Shown: positions 16,868-25,023, counted from the stretch's first letter. The stretch is DNA of 35,747 bases from Bacteroidales bacterium (GCA_021157585.1 JAGGWH010000173.1:1-35747), one strand, 5' to 3'. A program made the numbers and translations. The notes: generated from the letters alone by a model not told the origin.

Positions 16868-17902
16868 ATGCATCACTTTTTAACTCAAGTTCCTAAAGCA
16901 GAATTACATAACCATTTAGATGGTTCATTACGCATTGATACTATCCTAAAACTGGCAAAAAAGAATAAGGTTAAGTTACCCACTTTTAACCGAGATGAGC
17001 TTTCTTCTTTACTTATTAACGATGAAAACTGTAAAAGTTTAAAAGAATATTTTATTCCTTTTGATATTAGTTTATCGGTTTTACAAACCGAAGAAGCACT
17101 AGAGCAATCTGTATTTGAACTCTTAGAAGATGTAAAAAAAGAGAATGTAAAATATCTCGAGATTCGATTTTCCCCAATATTACATACTCAAGAGGGTTTA
17201 AGTCTTGATGCTGTTGTTGAGGCTGTTCTTAGAGGGAAAAAACAAGCAGAAAATATACTTGGAATAAAAAGCGGAATAATTATTTGCGGATTACGTCATA
17301 TTCCGGCAGCCCAAAATTTTGAGCTAGCACAACTATCAGTAAAATACAAAAATAAAGGCGTTGTTGCCTTCGATTTGGCAGGAGAAGAGTTGGGTCGTCC
17401 GGCTTTAGACCATATAAAAGCATTTGATTATGCATTTCGACATAATTTAGCACGAACAGTTCATGCCGGAGAAGTAGATGGAGCGCACTCTATTTACGAT
17501 GCTGTCCACGGCTTAAAAGCAAACCGAATTGGTCACGGAACTCATCTTTATCAGGATAATGATTTATTACAATATATTCGCGATAAGCAAATTCCTTTAG
17601 AAGTTTGTTTATCCTCTAATTTGCAAACAAAAGCAGTAAGCTCATTAGAGAACCACCCAATACAGGATTACTTTAAAAAAGACATTATTGTAACTTTAAA
17701 TACAGACAGTTACCTGATTTCAGGCACAACACTTACAAAAGAGTTTGAACTGGCAATAAAATTTTATCAATTTAGCAAAAAAGAAGTTGAGAAATTAACT
17801 TTAAATGCTTTTCAGTCTGTTTTTCTTCCTAAGGATGAAAAACAGGATTTAATTCAAAATGCTAAAGACGAAATTAGAGTCCTATTTGGTAATCACAAAT
17901 AA
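16868..17902 (+). CDS. add: Adenosine deaminase
   Basis: A 344-residue amidohydrolase of the adenosine/AMP deaminase family. It hydrolyses adenosine (or deoxyadenosine) to inosine and ammonia in purine salvage. Metal ligands and catalytic residues are visible: HNH in AELHNHLDGS (H14, H16), HAGE (199-202), GHG around H223, and NTD with D280. The position after that Asp, usually Asp in animal enzymes, is Ser281 here; Asn or Ser at this site occurs in other bacterial members, so it is not taken as a loss of function. CLSSNLQT (247-254) matches the SNxxT substrate motif. It is separated from kdsA by 127 bases that hold a tiny ORF, and probably shares its transcript. Confidence 0.85.
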   Translation: MHHFLTQVPKAELHNHLDGSLRIDTILKLAKKNKVKLPTFNRDELSSLLINDENCKSLKEYFIPFDISLSVLQTEEALEQSVFELLEDVKKENVKYLEIRFSPILHTQEGLSLDAVVEAVLRGKKQAENILGIKSGIIICGLRHIPAAQNFELAQLSVKYKNKGVVAFDLAGEELGRPALDHIKAFDYAFRHNLARTVHAGEVDGAHSIYDAVHGLKANRIGHGTHLYQDNDLLQYIRDKQIPLEVCLSSNLQTKAVSSLENHPIQDYFKKDIIVTLNTDSYLISGTTLTKEFELAIKFYQFSKKEVEKLTLNAFQSVFLPKDEKQDLIQNAKDEIRVLFGNHK

Positions 17903-17932
17903 TTTGAAGAGCTTTGTTCAAAAGCTAATAAA

Positions 17933-18025
17933 ATGAAAAAAAGATTAGTAATACCGAGACTCTCGAAAAAAGAGAAATATCAAGAATTAGAATCCAATTT
18001 AAAACTAATTTTACCTTTACTATAA
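17933..18025 (+). CDS. Possible 30-codon ORF upstream of kdsA
   Basis: An ATG at 17933 opens a 30-codon frame that stops 4 bases before the kdsA start. The product begins MKKRLVIPRLSKKEKYQEL and ends in a Leu/Ile-rich tail. The first 20 residues resemble, from memory, the N-terminus of the small GAF-domain proteins (free methionine sulfoxide reductase type), which begin with a short IP...LSKEEKYQ segment. If so, it is the stub of a lost gene. It could also be a leader peptide for kdsA, or chance. No search was possible. Confidence 0.3.
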   Translation: MKKRLVIPRLSKKEKYQELESNLKLILPLL

Positions 18026-18029
18026 ACCT

Positions 18030-18842
18030 ATGTCAACTTTGCAAATACCTAATTTCAAACAAGTTCCTAATAGTTTTTTCTTATTGGCAGGACCTTGTGT
18101 TGTCGAAAACGAGCAAATGCCTTTAGAGATTGCTAAAGACATAAAACAAATAACCGATAAATTAGGAATACCTTTTATTTTTAAGGCTTCCTATCGTAAG
18201 GCAAACCGATCTCGATTAGATTCTTTTGCCGGTATTGGAGATATAAAAGCATTAAAGTTATTAGGTGAAATTCGTGATTCTCTACATATCCCAATAGTTA
18301 CCGATATTCACACTGCCAAAGAAGCTGCATTAGCCGCAGAATATGTCGATGTACTACAAATTCCGGCCTTTTTGTGTCGCCAAACCGACCTTTTAGTTGC
18401 TGCTGCTAAAACAGGAAAAGTAGTTAATATAAAGAAAGGTCAGTTTTTATCAGCCGATTCTATGCGTTTTGCCGTGGATAAAGTAAGAGAATCAGGAAAT
18501 CAGAATATTATGCTAACTGAGCGTGGAACAATGCTTGGCTATCAAGACTTGGTTATTGATTTTAGAGGTATTCCTGTAATGCAAAAAAATGATGTCCCCG
18601 TAGTTTTAGATATTACACATTCGTTGCAACAACCTAACCAAACAAGTGGAGTTACAGGTGGACAACCGGAAATGATAGAAACAATTGCAAAAGCCGGTTT
18701 AGCAGCAGGTGCAGATGGCATTTTCCTTGAGACTCATCCAAACCCTGCCCTAGCATTATCAGACGGAGCCAATATGCTAAAATTAGATTATTTAGAAGAT
18801 TTATTAGTAAAATTAATAAAAGTGTACAAAGCTGTTCACTAA
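18030..18842 (+). CDS. kdsA: KDO-8-phosphate synthase
   Basis: A 270-residue 3-deoxy-D-manno-octulosonate 8-phosphate synthase. It condenses phosphoenolpyruvate with arabinose 5-phosphate to make the KDO precursor of the LPS inner core. FFLLAGPCVVENE (16-28) is the N-terminal strand-loop; Cys23 in AGPC marks the metal-dependent class, where metal-independent enzymes such as that of E. coli have Asn. FKASYRKANRSR (about 51-62) binds phosphates, and LTERGTMLGY, DITHSLQQP and FLETHPNP follow in family order. The length is typical. It confirms an LPS-bearing Gram-negative cell. It is probably translated from the add transcript. Confidence 0.95.
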   Translation: MSTLQIPNFKQVPNSFFLLAGPCVVENEQMPLEIAKDIKQITDKLGIPFIFKASYRKANRSRLDSFAGIGDIKALKLLGEIRDSLHIPIVTDIHTAKEAALAAEYVDVLQIPAFLCRQTDLLVAAAKTGKVVNIKKGQFLSADSMRFAVDKVRESGNQNIMLTERGTMLGYQDLVIDFRGIPVMQKNDVPVVLDITHSLQQPNQTSGVTGGQPEMIETIAKAGLAAGADGIFLETHPNPALALSDGANMLKLDYLEDLLVKLIKVYKAVH

Positions 18843-18860
18843 AAGGATCTATATAAAAAT

Positions 18861-19028
18861 CTAAATCAAAACACCCTGAGCGGCTTTCAGTCCGTATCCT
18901 TCTTCAAAAGCAAAACCGCCTTTTTCAGTGCAACTTCTATGATTCCAATTGTTGCTAAAGTATCTGCACGATTTACAGATTCCATCAAAGTATCTAATGT
19001 AAGGAATTTCAAACAACTCTTCAGGCAT
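18861..19028 (-). CDS. Possible 55-residue Cys-containing small protein
   Basis: From the ATG at 19028 the minus strand encodes 55 residues with a CKSCRYF motif, an Asn/Trp/His stretch and a third Cys (HRSC), followed by a Gly-rich segment and a stop. CxxC plus a later His/Cys suggests a small metal-binding fold. The frame is also open to a GTG at 19052. It fills most of the 266-base gap between kdsA and the oxidoreductase gene, and its base composition is less AT-rich than other gaps here. I do not recognise a family; it may be real, a gene remnant, or chance. Confidence 0.35.
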   Translation of the reverse strand: MPEELFEIPYIRYFDGICKSCRYFSNNWNHRSCTEKGGFAFEEGYGLKAAQGVLI

Positions 19029-19083
19029 CAAAGTAAAGAATAAATACTTCACAAGTAACAGCTTATCTTTTTTGCAAAAGCAT

Positions 19084-19091
19084 TATCTTTA
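19084..19091 (+). promoter_or_regulatory. Candidate -7 element TATCTTTA for the FAD/Fe-S gene
   Basis: Seven of eight positions match TAnnTTTG. It lies 17 bases before the TTG start at 19109, implying a very short leader. Confidence 0.3.
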
Positions 19092-19108
19092 CAGCTAAAT
19101 TTTTCCTT

Positions 19109-22051
19109 TTGAATACTAAAAACACTCAAATAAACACCATCGAAAAGCTAAAGTTAGAATTTAGTGGAGACATTTACCTTAATGAGTTGCAGCGTATTGC
19201 TTATGCTACTGATGCATCGGCTTATAGAGAAAAACCGCTTGCCGTTACTTTACCAAAAGATATAGATGACTTACGTTTATTAATTAACTTTGCTAATGAA
19301 AATAACATTTCACTAATTCCCCGTGGCGCAGGGACTTCGCTTGCAGGACAAGTTGTTGGAAATGGGATTATAGTTGACACTTCAAAATATTTCACCAAAA
19401 TACTTGAAGTTAATGCCAATGAGCATTGGGTTCGTGTGCAACCCGGAGTTGTTTTAGATGAGCTTAATCAAGCTCTTGCTCCCCACAAATTATTTTTTGC
19501 ACCCGAAACTTCCACATCCAACCGTTGTGTGATGGGCGGAATGTTAGGAAATAATTCCTGCGGTGCACATTCTCTTATTTATGGTAGCACACGCGAACAT
19601 ACATTAGAAGTCAATACTCTTTTAAGTGATGGTAGCGAAGTCAGGTTTAAAGCATTAAACAAGACCGAATTTGAAGAAAAAAGGAAAGGGAATTCTTTAG
19701 AAAATAAACTTTACCAAAATATCTACGAAATCCTTTCTCCTAAAAAAAACCAAGATAATATCCGTAAAGAATTTCCTGATCCAAAAATTAAAAGAAGGAA
19801 TACAGGTTATGCCTTGGATATTTTGCTCGAAACGGAAATATTTACTCAGGGGAAAGAGAAATTTAATTTTTCCAAGCTTTTAGCCGGATCGGAAGGCACT
19901 CTTGCTTTTACTACCGAAATAAAACTAAACCTTGAGCCACTCCCACCTGAAAATAATGCTTTGGTTTGCGTTCATTTAAACAGTATTGAAGAAGCTTTAA
20001 AGACCAATTTAATTGCTTTAAAATACAATCCGGTTTCGATAGAGCTGATGGATAAAGCCATCATGGATTTGACAAAAAAGAATAAACTGCAAGCTAAAAA
20101 TAGATTTTTTGTAAAAGGAGATCCTGCTGCTTTACTGATTGTTGAATTTGCAGAAAAAGAATTCTCAACAATCGAAGAAAAAGCAAAGGCCATGCAAGTA
20201 GAAATGGAAGCTGCCGGTTATGGCTTTCATTTTCCTCTAATCACAGGAAAAGATATTAAAAAAGTTTGGAATTTACGCAAGGCCGGACTTGGTGTCCTAT
20301 CAAATATGCCAGGTGATGAATTACCCGTTCCCGTGATTGAAGACACAGCAGTAAATCCCGAAAAACTTCCTGAATATATTGCCGAGTTTAACGATATATT
20401 GAAAAAACATGATAAGTCTTGTGTGTATTATGCTCATATTGCTACAGGCGAATTGCATTTACGTCCCATTCTTAACTTAAAGAAAAAAGAAGATGTTGAG
20501 CTTTTTCACACAATTGCATTGGATACTGCAAAGCTGGTAAAAAAATACCGAGGGTCTTTAAGCGGAGAGCATGGCGATGGAAGATTACGCGGGGAGTTTA
20601 TTCCTCTGATGATAGGCAAAAGCAATTATGCCCTTCTAGAAAAACTTAAAAATACTTGGGATCCAAAGCATATTTTTAATCCCGGCAAGATTACCGAAAC
20701 ACCCAAAATTAATACGCATTTGCGTTATGATGCTGATATTGAAACAAAAGAAATAAAAACTATTTTCAGGTTTGATCAAGGACCCGGAATTTTACGTGCA
20801 GCCGAAAGGTGTACGGGTTCAGGCGATTGTCGGAAATCACATTTAATTGGCGGCACTATGTGTCCGAGTTATCAAGCAACTAAAGACGAAAAAAATTCCA
20901 CACGTGCCCGAGCCAATATGCTTCGCGAAGTTTTAACACAATCAAAAAAAGATAATCCTTTTGACCAAGAAGAGCTTTATGAAGTAATGGATTTATGCCT
21001 TTCGTGTAAAGCTTGTAAATCCGAATGTCCTTCAAATGTAGATGTTACCAAGCTCAAAGCAGAGTTTTTGCAACATTATTACGATGAACATGGAATTCCT
21101 ATGAGATCGTGGCTAATTGCCAATATCAGTAAGCTCAACAGCTTAGCAATGCCTTTTAGACCTTTGGCAAACGCCATTTATAAAAGTAAAAGCCTTTCAA
21201 GTTTATTACTAAAACTTATTGGATTTTCAACAAAAAGAGAAATGCCTTTATTGTACAAAACGACTTTAGATCGCTGGTTTTTAAAGCATAATCCTCAAGG
21301 CAGTAATGCATATCCTAATGGAAAAGTATATTTATTTAACGATGAATTTACTCGATTTAATGATACAGAAGTGGGAATAAAAGCCATACTCCTTCTCAAC
21401 AAATTGGGCTATGAAGTAAGTATTCCAAAACATCGCGAAAGTGGAAGAACATTTTTATCAAAAGGACTTTTACGAAAAGCCAAGCAAATTGCAAACGCTA
21501 ATGTTAAATTATTAAACAATATTGTTTCAGAAAAACATCCATTACTTGGTATTGAACCTTCAACTATTTTAAGTTTTAGAGATGAATACCCTGAATTAGT
21601 AGATGAGTCATTAATTTCAAAAGCCAAAACATTGGCTAAAAATGCTTTGATGATAGATGAATTTCTATCCAAAGAAATTGATAAAAGAAAAATACGAAAA
21701 GAGCAATTTACATCAGATTATCAAACTATTAAGCTACACGGACATTGTCAGCAAAAAGCTGTAGCTTCCACAGAGAGCACACTAAAAGTATTGAATTTCC
21801 CTGAAAATTATTCTGCAACAGAAATTCCGTCAGGATGTTGTGGAATGGCAGGTTCTTTTGGTTATGAAAAGGAGCATTATGATTTATCAATGAAGATTGG
21901 CGAAATGGTGTTATTCCCTGCTATACGCGAAGCTGATGAAGAAACCATTATTGCTGCTCCCGGAACCTCTTGTCGCTGCCAAATAAAAGATGGCACAAAA
22001 GTTGAGGCACAGCATCCCATAGTAATACTTTATAATGCACTCAAGAAATAA
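19109..22051 (+). CDS. FAD-linked oxidase fused to a 4Fe-4S cluster and heterodisulfide-reductase-like domain (D-lactate/glycolate dehydrogenase type)
   Basis: A 980-residue fusion. An FAD_binding_4 domain (about 35-240) has PRGAGTSLAGQ (71-81) and the SRC-like NRCVMGGMLGNNSCG (138-152). An FAD-oxidase_C domain (about 255-530) has SGEHGDGRLRGE (485-496). An Fe-S region has C568, C574 and C585, then CLSCKACKSECP (630-641) in CxxCxxCxxxCP form. A C-terminal CCG-type domain ends with GHCQQKA and SGCCGMAGSFGYE. This architecture is that of membrane-associated 2-hydroxyacid dehydrogenases (D-lactate, glycolate or D-2-hydroxyglutarate) that pass electrons to the quinone pool; the substrate is not determined. 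No in-frame ATG lies near the start, so TTG at 19109 is used. The GNAT gene follows after 3 bases. Confidence 0.88.
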   Translation: MNTKNTQINTIEKLKLEFSGDIYLNELQRIAYATDASAYREKPLAVTLPKDIDDLRLLINFANENNISLIPRGAGTSLAGQVVGNGIIVDTSKYFTKILEVNANEHWVRVQPGVVLDELNQALAPHKLFFAPETSTSNRCVMGGMLGNNSCGAHSLIYGSTREHTLEVNTLLSDGSEVRFKALNKTEFEEKRKGNSLENKLYQNIYEILSPKKNQDNIRKEFPDPKIKRRNTGYALDILLETEIFTQGKEKFNFSKLLAGSEGTLAFTTEIKLNLEPLPPENNALVCVHLNSIEEALKTNLIALKYNPVSIELMDKAIMDLTKKNKLQAKNRFFVKGDPAALLIVEFAEKEFSTIEEKAKAMQVEMEAAGYGFHFPLITGKDIKKVWNLRKAGLGVLSNMPGDELPVPVIEDTAVNPEKLPEYIAEFNDILKKHDKSCVYYAHIATGELHLRPILNLKKKEDVELFHTIALDTAKLVKKYRGSLSGEHGDGRLRGEFIPLMIGKSNYALLEKLKNTWDPKHIFNPGKITETPKINTHLRYDADIETKEIKTIFRFDQGPGILRAAERCTGSGDCRKSHLIGGTMCPSYQATKDEKNSTRARANMLREVLTQSKKDNPFDQEELYEVMDLCLSCKACKSECPSNVDVTKLKAEFLQHYYDEHGIPMRSWLIANISKLNSLAMPFRPLANAIYKSKSLSSLLLKLIGFSTKREMPLLYKTTLDRWFLKHNPQGSNAYPNGKVYLFNDEFTRFNDTEVGIKAILLLNKLGYEVSIPKHRESGRTFLSKGLLRKAKQIANANVKLLNNIVSEKHPLLGIEPSTILSFRDEYPELVDESLISKAKTLAKNALMIDEFLSKEIDKRKIRKEQFTSDYQTIKLHGHCQQKAVASTESTLKVLNFPENYSATEIPSGCCGMAGSFGYEKEHYDLSMKIGEMVLFPAIREADEETIIAAPGTSCRCQIKDGTKVEAQHPIVILYNALKK

Positions 22052-22054
22052 ACT

Positions 22055-22507
22055 ATGAATATTCAAATTAGAAAAGCTAAAGAGACTGACCTGCCGACTA
22101 TTGTTGAATTTCAATTGGCTATGGCTTTAGAAACAGAAAATCTTCGTCTAGATAAAACTACAGTTGAAAAAGGAGTTTTTGCTGCTTTCAAGGATTCAGC
22201 TAAAGGTCAGTATTTTGTTGCCGAAATTGATGGTGAAATAGCAGCATCATTAATGATAACACCCGAATGGAGCGATTGGAGAAATGGTTTAGTATATTGG
22301 ATACAGTCCGTTTTTGTTAAAGAAAATTTTCGCAGATTAGGGATTTACAGAAAAATGTATGAGCATATTCAAAATTTAGTAAATACTGATGAAAATGTAA
22401 GAGGTATCCGTTTGTATGTTGATAAAACAAATATTCGCGCTCAAAAAACATACAAAAATACAGGCATGAATGGAGAGCATTATCAATTATTTGAATGGAT
22501 GAAATAA
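22055..22507 (+). CDS. GNAT family N-acetyltransferase
   Basis: A 150-residue acetyl-CoA-dependent acetyltransferase. It begins IQIRKAKETDLPTIVEF, the usual GNAT strand 1 and helix 1. WIQSVFVKENFRRLGIY (about 89-105) is motif A with the R-R-x-G-I pyrophosphate loop, and LYVDKTNIRAQKTYKNTGM near the end is motif B. The acceptor is not predictable. The start is 3 bases after the FAD/Fe-S stop, so translation is probably coupled, but a functional link is not evident. Confidence 0.85.
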   Translation: MNIQIRKAKETDLPTIVEFQLAMALETENLRLDKTTVEKGVFAAFKDSAKGQYFVAEIDGEIAASLMITPEWSDWRNGLVYWIQSVFVKENFRRLGIYRKMYEHIQNLVNTDENVRGIRLYVDKTNIRAQKTYKNTGMNGEHYQLFEWMK

Positions 22508-22542
22508 AACTGTATTTATCAAAAAATTAATATCATTAAATT

Positions 22543-22824
22543 ATGAAAAATAAATTAATCCTTATTCTAATATCTTTATTCTTAAGCTTTGGGTTTCAAT
22601 CTTTTGCAATAAGCCAAAAGACAGAGACAAAAACAGAAAAAGCAATTAAAAAGGCGAAGAAAAAAGCTAAAAAAATTAAAAAAGATGTTGCTAAAAGCAA
22701 GGAATTAAAAGCTGCTAAGAAAAACCTGAAGAAGGGAAGCAAGAAAGTAAAGAAAGCAGCAAAAAAAGTTATTGAAGCCACAGAAGAAGGCTTAGAAAAA
22801 ACCAAAAAGAAACTAAATAAATAA
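22543..22824 (+). CDS. Small exported lysine-rich protein
   Basis: A 93-residue protein. Residues 1-23 form a signal peptide (MKNK, a hydrophobic LILILISLFLSFGF core, likely cleavage after a Phe-Ala). The rest is nearly all Lys, Ala, Glu and Thr in short KKAKKK-type runs, with about 30 lysines in 70 residues and no Cys, Trp or Tyr. The mature part is predicted helical and strongly basic, reminiscent of histone H1 tails, but with an export signal. It may coat nucleic acid, LPS or another polyanion outside the cytoplasm; that is a guess. Thirty-five bases separate it from the GNAT gene, with no clear promoter, and a strong terminator follows. Confidence 0.65.
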   Translation: MKNKLILILISLFLSFGFQSFAISQKTETKTEKAIKKAKKKAKKIKKDVAKSKELKAAKKNLKKGSKKVKKAAKKVIEATEEGLEKTKKKLNK

Positions 22825-22842
22825 TTATTAATCTAAATTATC

Positions 22843-22874
22843 AAAAGCCTTTAGTATGCTTACTAAAGGCTTTT
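22843..22874. terminator. Bidirectional terminator
   Basis: A perfect 14-bp stem (22843-22856 with 22861-22874) around a TGCT loop, with A-rich and T-rich ends, sits between convergent genes. It serves the lysine-rich gene (+) and the exported protein gene (-). Confidence 0.9.
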
Positions 22875-22877
22875 ATT

Positions 22878-23495
22878 TTATTCGGTATAAAGCAATTCCC
22901 AATCTTTAAATGCTTTTTCCGATTGCCTCATAACATTATAATAAGCTCTTGCCCAGTAGTTTCTGAATCCGGCTCCCCCGGCTTTACCCGTAAACAACTC
23001 GGTTAAAAGGATTTTATGGCTTTTAATATCAAAGAAAGTAACCCAAATACGCATTTCCTTATCGTAGGCATTTAGCGATTCAACAATATACACTAAGCCT
23101 AAACCTTCGTGCTCAGAATCGCGATATTTTGTTATAATTCTATCGAGCAGAGCCTTACTGATATTATGATCTTCGTCAATAACCATACGCGAAACTGTAG
23201 GTAATTTATTACGCTCATTAGCTATAGAAAAATAATAACTAGCAATTCTTTTCTTATAGAACTTCTGAACATTGTATTTCTTACGCTCTATCTTCATTAA
23301 GTCATTCCACTCGCGATACCACTTACTTTTAACAGTCTGTGGATCTACAAAAGTACTACTTCCAATTAGTTTAGCATTGGAAAAATCGAGTCCGTAAAAA
23401 GTCATTGTTTTTTTGGTAAACACATCAGAAACTTTCTGTGCAAAGCTTGGAACTATAAACAGCACCAAAAGAATTAATAAAGTGGTCTTTTTCAT
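22878..23495 (-). CDS. Exported protein of unknown function
   Basis: A 205-residue protein with a clear signal peptide (1-19: MKKTT, a LLILLVLFIV core, cleavage after SFA, before QK). The mature protein is mixed alpha/beta and rich in aromatic and charged residues. It has a GLDFSNAKL segment early and a GKAGGAGFRNYWARAYYNV segment near the end that looks conserved rather than random. No catalytic motif or lipobox is seen, so it is probably periplasmic. I do not recognise the family. A TAGATTTG element upstream suggests its own promoter; its gene follows the MORN-variant gene on the same strand after about 70 bases. Confidence 0.7.
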   Translation of the reverse strand: MKKTTLLILLVLFIVPSFAQKVSDVFTKKTMTFYGLDFSNAKLIGSSTFVDPQTVKSKWYREWNDLMKIERKKYNVQKFYKKRIASYYFSIANERNKLPTVSRMVIDEDHNISKALLDRIITKYRDSEHEGLGLVYIVESLNAYDKEMRIWVTFFDIKSHKILLTELFTGKAGGAGFRNYWARAYYNVMRQSEKAFKDWELLYTE

Positions 23496-23522
23496 AATAA
23501 TTAAGATTCATGAATATACTAA

Positions 23523-23530
23523 CAAATCTA
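23523..23530 (-). promoter_or_regulatory. Candidate -7 element TAGATTTG
   Basis: An exact TAnnTTTG match on the minus strand, 27 bases upstream of the exported protein start at 23495 and inside the gap after the MORN-variant gene. Confidence 0.4.
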
Positions 23531-23565
23531 TAAAAATTATTCTGAAAACCAAAAACCACTATCAG

Positions 23566-24360
23566 TTAGCGTTTTATGGCAGAAGGGTCAAAAACACTAG
23601 GGTCTACATTCAAAGGAACCATTTCTTCCTCTTGTTTTAATTTTAGCTCATTTCCATCCTTATCGGTACGTTTTTGCAAAAGTCCGTCAGCATAATAATC
23701 CAGAAACTCTATATCTCCTGTTTCCGTATAAGTTGTCCAAATACTATCGCGAATATCTTGTAGGTAATTGCCTTCTAACAAAAGACTTCCTTCCGGATAA
23801 AACAGCTTAAATGCGCCTGTTCGTTTACCATGCTCATAAGTAATAAGTCTAAATTCTTTTCCATCATCAAAATATTCAAGCGATTCTCCGGAAATAGTAT
23901 CATTTTCATAATATTCAACCAAATTAACCTGCCCATTATTGCTAAACACTATAAATTTGCCATGCTTTAATCCGTTTTTGTAATTTTCCATCATAATCAG
24001 ATTTCCGGCATCATTATAATAATTCCAAGTGCTATCTTTTTTCTTATCGAAATAGTTTCCTTCGGCTTGAACCTTCTCTTCATAAGAATCGAAAAATATC
24101 TTCGTTCTATTAATACGCCCATTATCAGCAAACTTAGTCTGTATTTTTATATGTCCATTCGGATAAAAGTATTTGAACTCTCCTATTGGAACACCATCCA
24201 AAAACTGACCTTCATAAAACTTTATACTGTTTTTATATTTCACCCATTTCCCTTGCTTCTTTCCATTTTCATCAACTATGTTCTGTGCTGATACAGAAAA
24301 AATCATCAATATATTTAATAAGATTATAAATGAAATATTTTCAAGTCTCCTGCTACTCAT
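23566..24360 (-). CDS. Exported MORN-variant repeat protein (YwqK-like)
   Basis: A 264-residue protein. Residues 1-25 are a signal peptide (hydrophobic ISFIILLNILMIFSV core). The mature part is a chain of short repeats of the form G-x-W/F-x-x-Y-x-x-x-G/N-x-x-x-x-x-x-x-Y: GKWVKYKNS, GEFKYFYPNG, STWNYYNDAGN, GKFIVFSNNGQ, GESLEYFDDGK, GAFKLFYPEGS and SIWTTYTETGD. This is the MORN_2 repeat of the so-called YwqK antitoxin family; the antitoxin label is a database name and no toxin gene is present. A cell-envelope scaffolding or binding role is more likely. The tail (from about 225) is charged. The gene is divergent from recR with only 45 bases between starts. Confidence 0.8.
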   Translation of the reverse strand: MSSRRLENISFIILLNILMIFSVSAQNIVDENGKKQGKWVKYKNSIKFYEGQFLDGVPIGEFKYFYPNGHIKIQTKFADNGRINRTKIFFDSYEEKVQAEGNYFDKKKDSTWNYYNDAGNLIMMENYKNGLKHGKFIVFSNNGQVNLVEYYENDTISGESLEYFDDGKEFRLITYEHGKRTGAFKLFYPEGSLLLEGNYLQDIRDSIWTTYTETGDIEFLDYYADGLLQKRTDKDGNELKLKQEEEMVPLNVDPSVFDPSAIKR

Positions 24361-24369
24361 ATTTTTAGC

Positions 24370-24387
24370 TATTTTTGCTCAAAAATA
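24370..24387. promoter_or_regulatory. Overlapping divergent -7 elements forming a palindrome
   Basis: TATTTTTGCTCAAAAATA is a perfect 8-bp inverted repeat with a 2-base spacer. Read on the plus strand, 24370-24377 is a TAnnTTTG box for recR (ATG 24406). Read on the minus strand, 24387-24380 is the same box for the MORN-variant gene (ATG 24360). Both genes would start from nearly the same point, with leaders of roughly 13-25 bases. Confidence 0.55.
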
Positions 24388-24405
24388 CAAAATATATAAG
24401 AATCT

Positions 24406-25023
24406 ATGATAAATCATTATTCTTCTAAATTGGTTGAAGAAGCCGTTAATGAACTCTCTAAACTTCCCGGAATTGGTAAGCGCACAGCTATGCGACTTGC
24501 TCTCTATCTGCTAAAACAAGACGTTTCATTTAGCGAACGTTTAGGAAATAGCATTATAGATATGCGAAATAACATTCAATTCTGTAAACGATGCCATAAT
24601 ATATCGGATCAAGAAATATGCGAAATATGCAGCAACCCTCGTAGAGATGAAAAAACTTTATGTATAGTAGAAGACATTCGCGATGTTATGGCCATAGAAA
24701 ATACAGGACAATTTCAGGGATTATATCATGTATTAGGCGGTTTAATTTCTCCTATGGATGGTATTAGTCCATCAGACTTAACTATCGAAAAATTAACAGA
24801 CCGTATTAAAAACGAGAATATAGAAGAAATAATATTAACTCTTTCGGCAACTGTTGAAGGAGATACAACCAGTTTCTATATTTATAAACAATTAAGCGGA
24901 TTCACCTTAAAAATAAGTACTATTGCACGTGGCGTTGCCATTGGTGACGAAATAGAATTTGCTGACGAAATTACATTAGGACGCTCAATAATAGGACGAT
25001 TACCATACGAAAACAGTCTTTAA
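24406..25023 (+). CDS. recR: Recombination mediator protein RecR
   Basis: A 205-residue protein of standard length. A helix-hairpin-helix ([13 protein letters not shown], about 20-32) is followed by a four-Cys zinc finger (C60, C63, C72, C75) and a Toprim domain (from about 84, [14 protein letters not shown], through [19 protein letters not shown]). RecR acts with RecO (and RecF) to load RecA onto single-stranded DNA during gap repair. It is divergent from the MORN-variant gene and shares a palindromic promoter region with it. A weak hairpin after the stop lacks a T tract, so the terminator is unclear. Confidence 0.95.
   Translation: MINHYSSKLVEEAVNELSKLPGIGKRTAMRLALYLLKQDVSFSERLGNSIIDMRNNIQFCKRCHNISDQEICEICSNPRRDEKTLCIVEDIRDVMAIENTGQFQGLYHVLGGLISPMDGISPSDLTIEKLTDRIKNENIEEIILTLSATVEGDTTSFYIYKQLSGFTLKISTIARGVAIGDEIEFADEITLGRSIIGRLPYENSL

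Noticed and set aside
16868-17902. Adenosine deaminase with Ser281 after the metal-binding Asp as a dead enzyme.
   Set aside because: Asn or Ser at this site is found in other bacterial members of the family, and all metal ligands are present.
19222-20193. Minus-strand frames within the FAD/Fe-S oxidoreductase gene.
   Set aside because: Antisense shadows of a gene with many conserved motifs; Ser/Phe-rich composition without recognisable domains.
22596-22805. Minus-strand frame opposite the lysine-rich protein, encoding a Phe/Leu-rich sequence.
   Set aside because: It is the mirror of lysine codons; the sense strand has a proper signal peptide and terminator.
23566-24360. Antitoxin role for the MORN-variant protein, from the YwqK family name.
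   Set aside because: No toxin gene is adjacent and the protein is exported, which does not fit a classical toxin-antitoxin pair.
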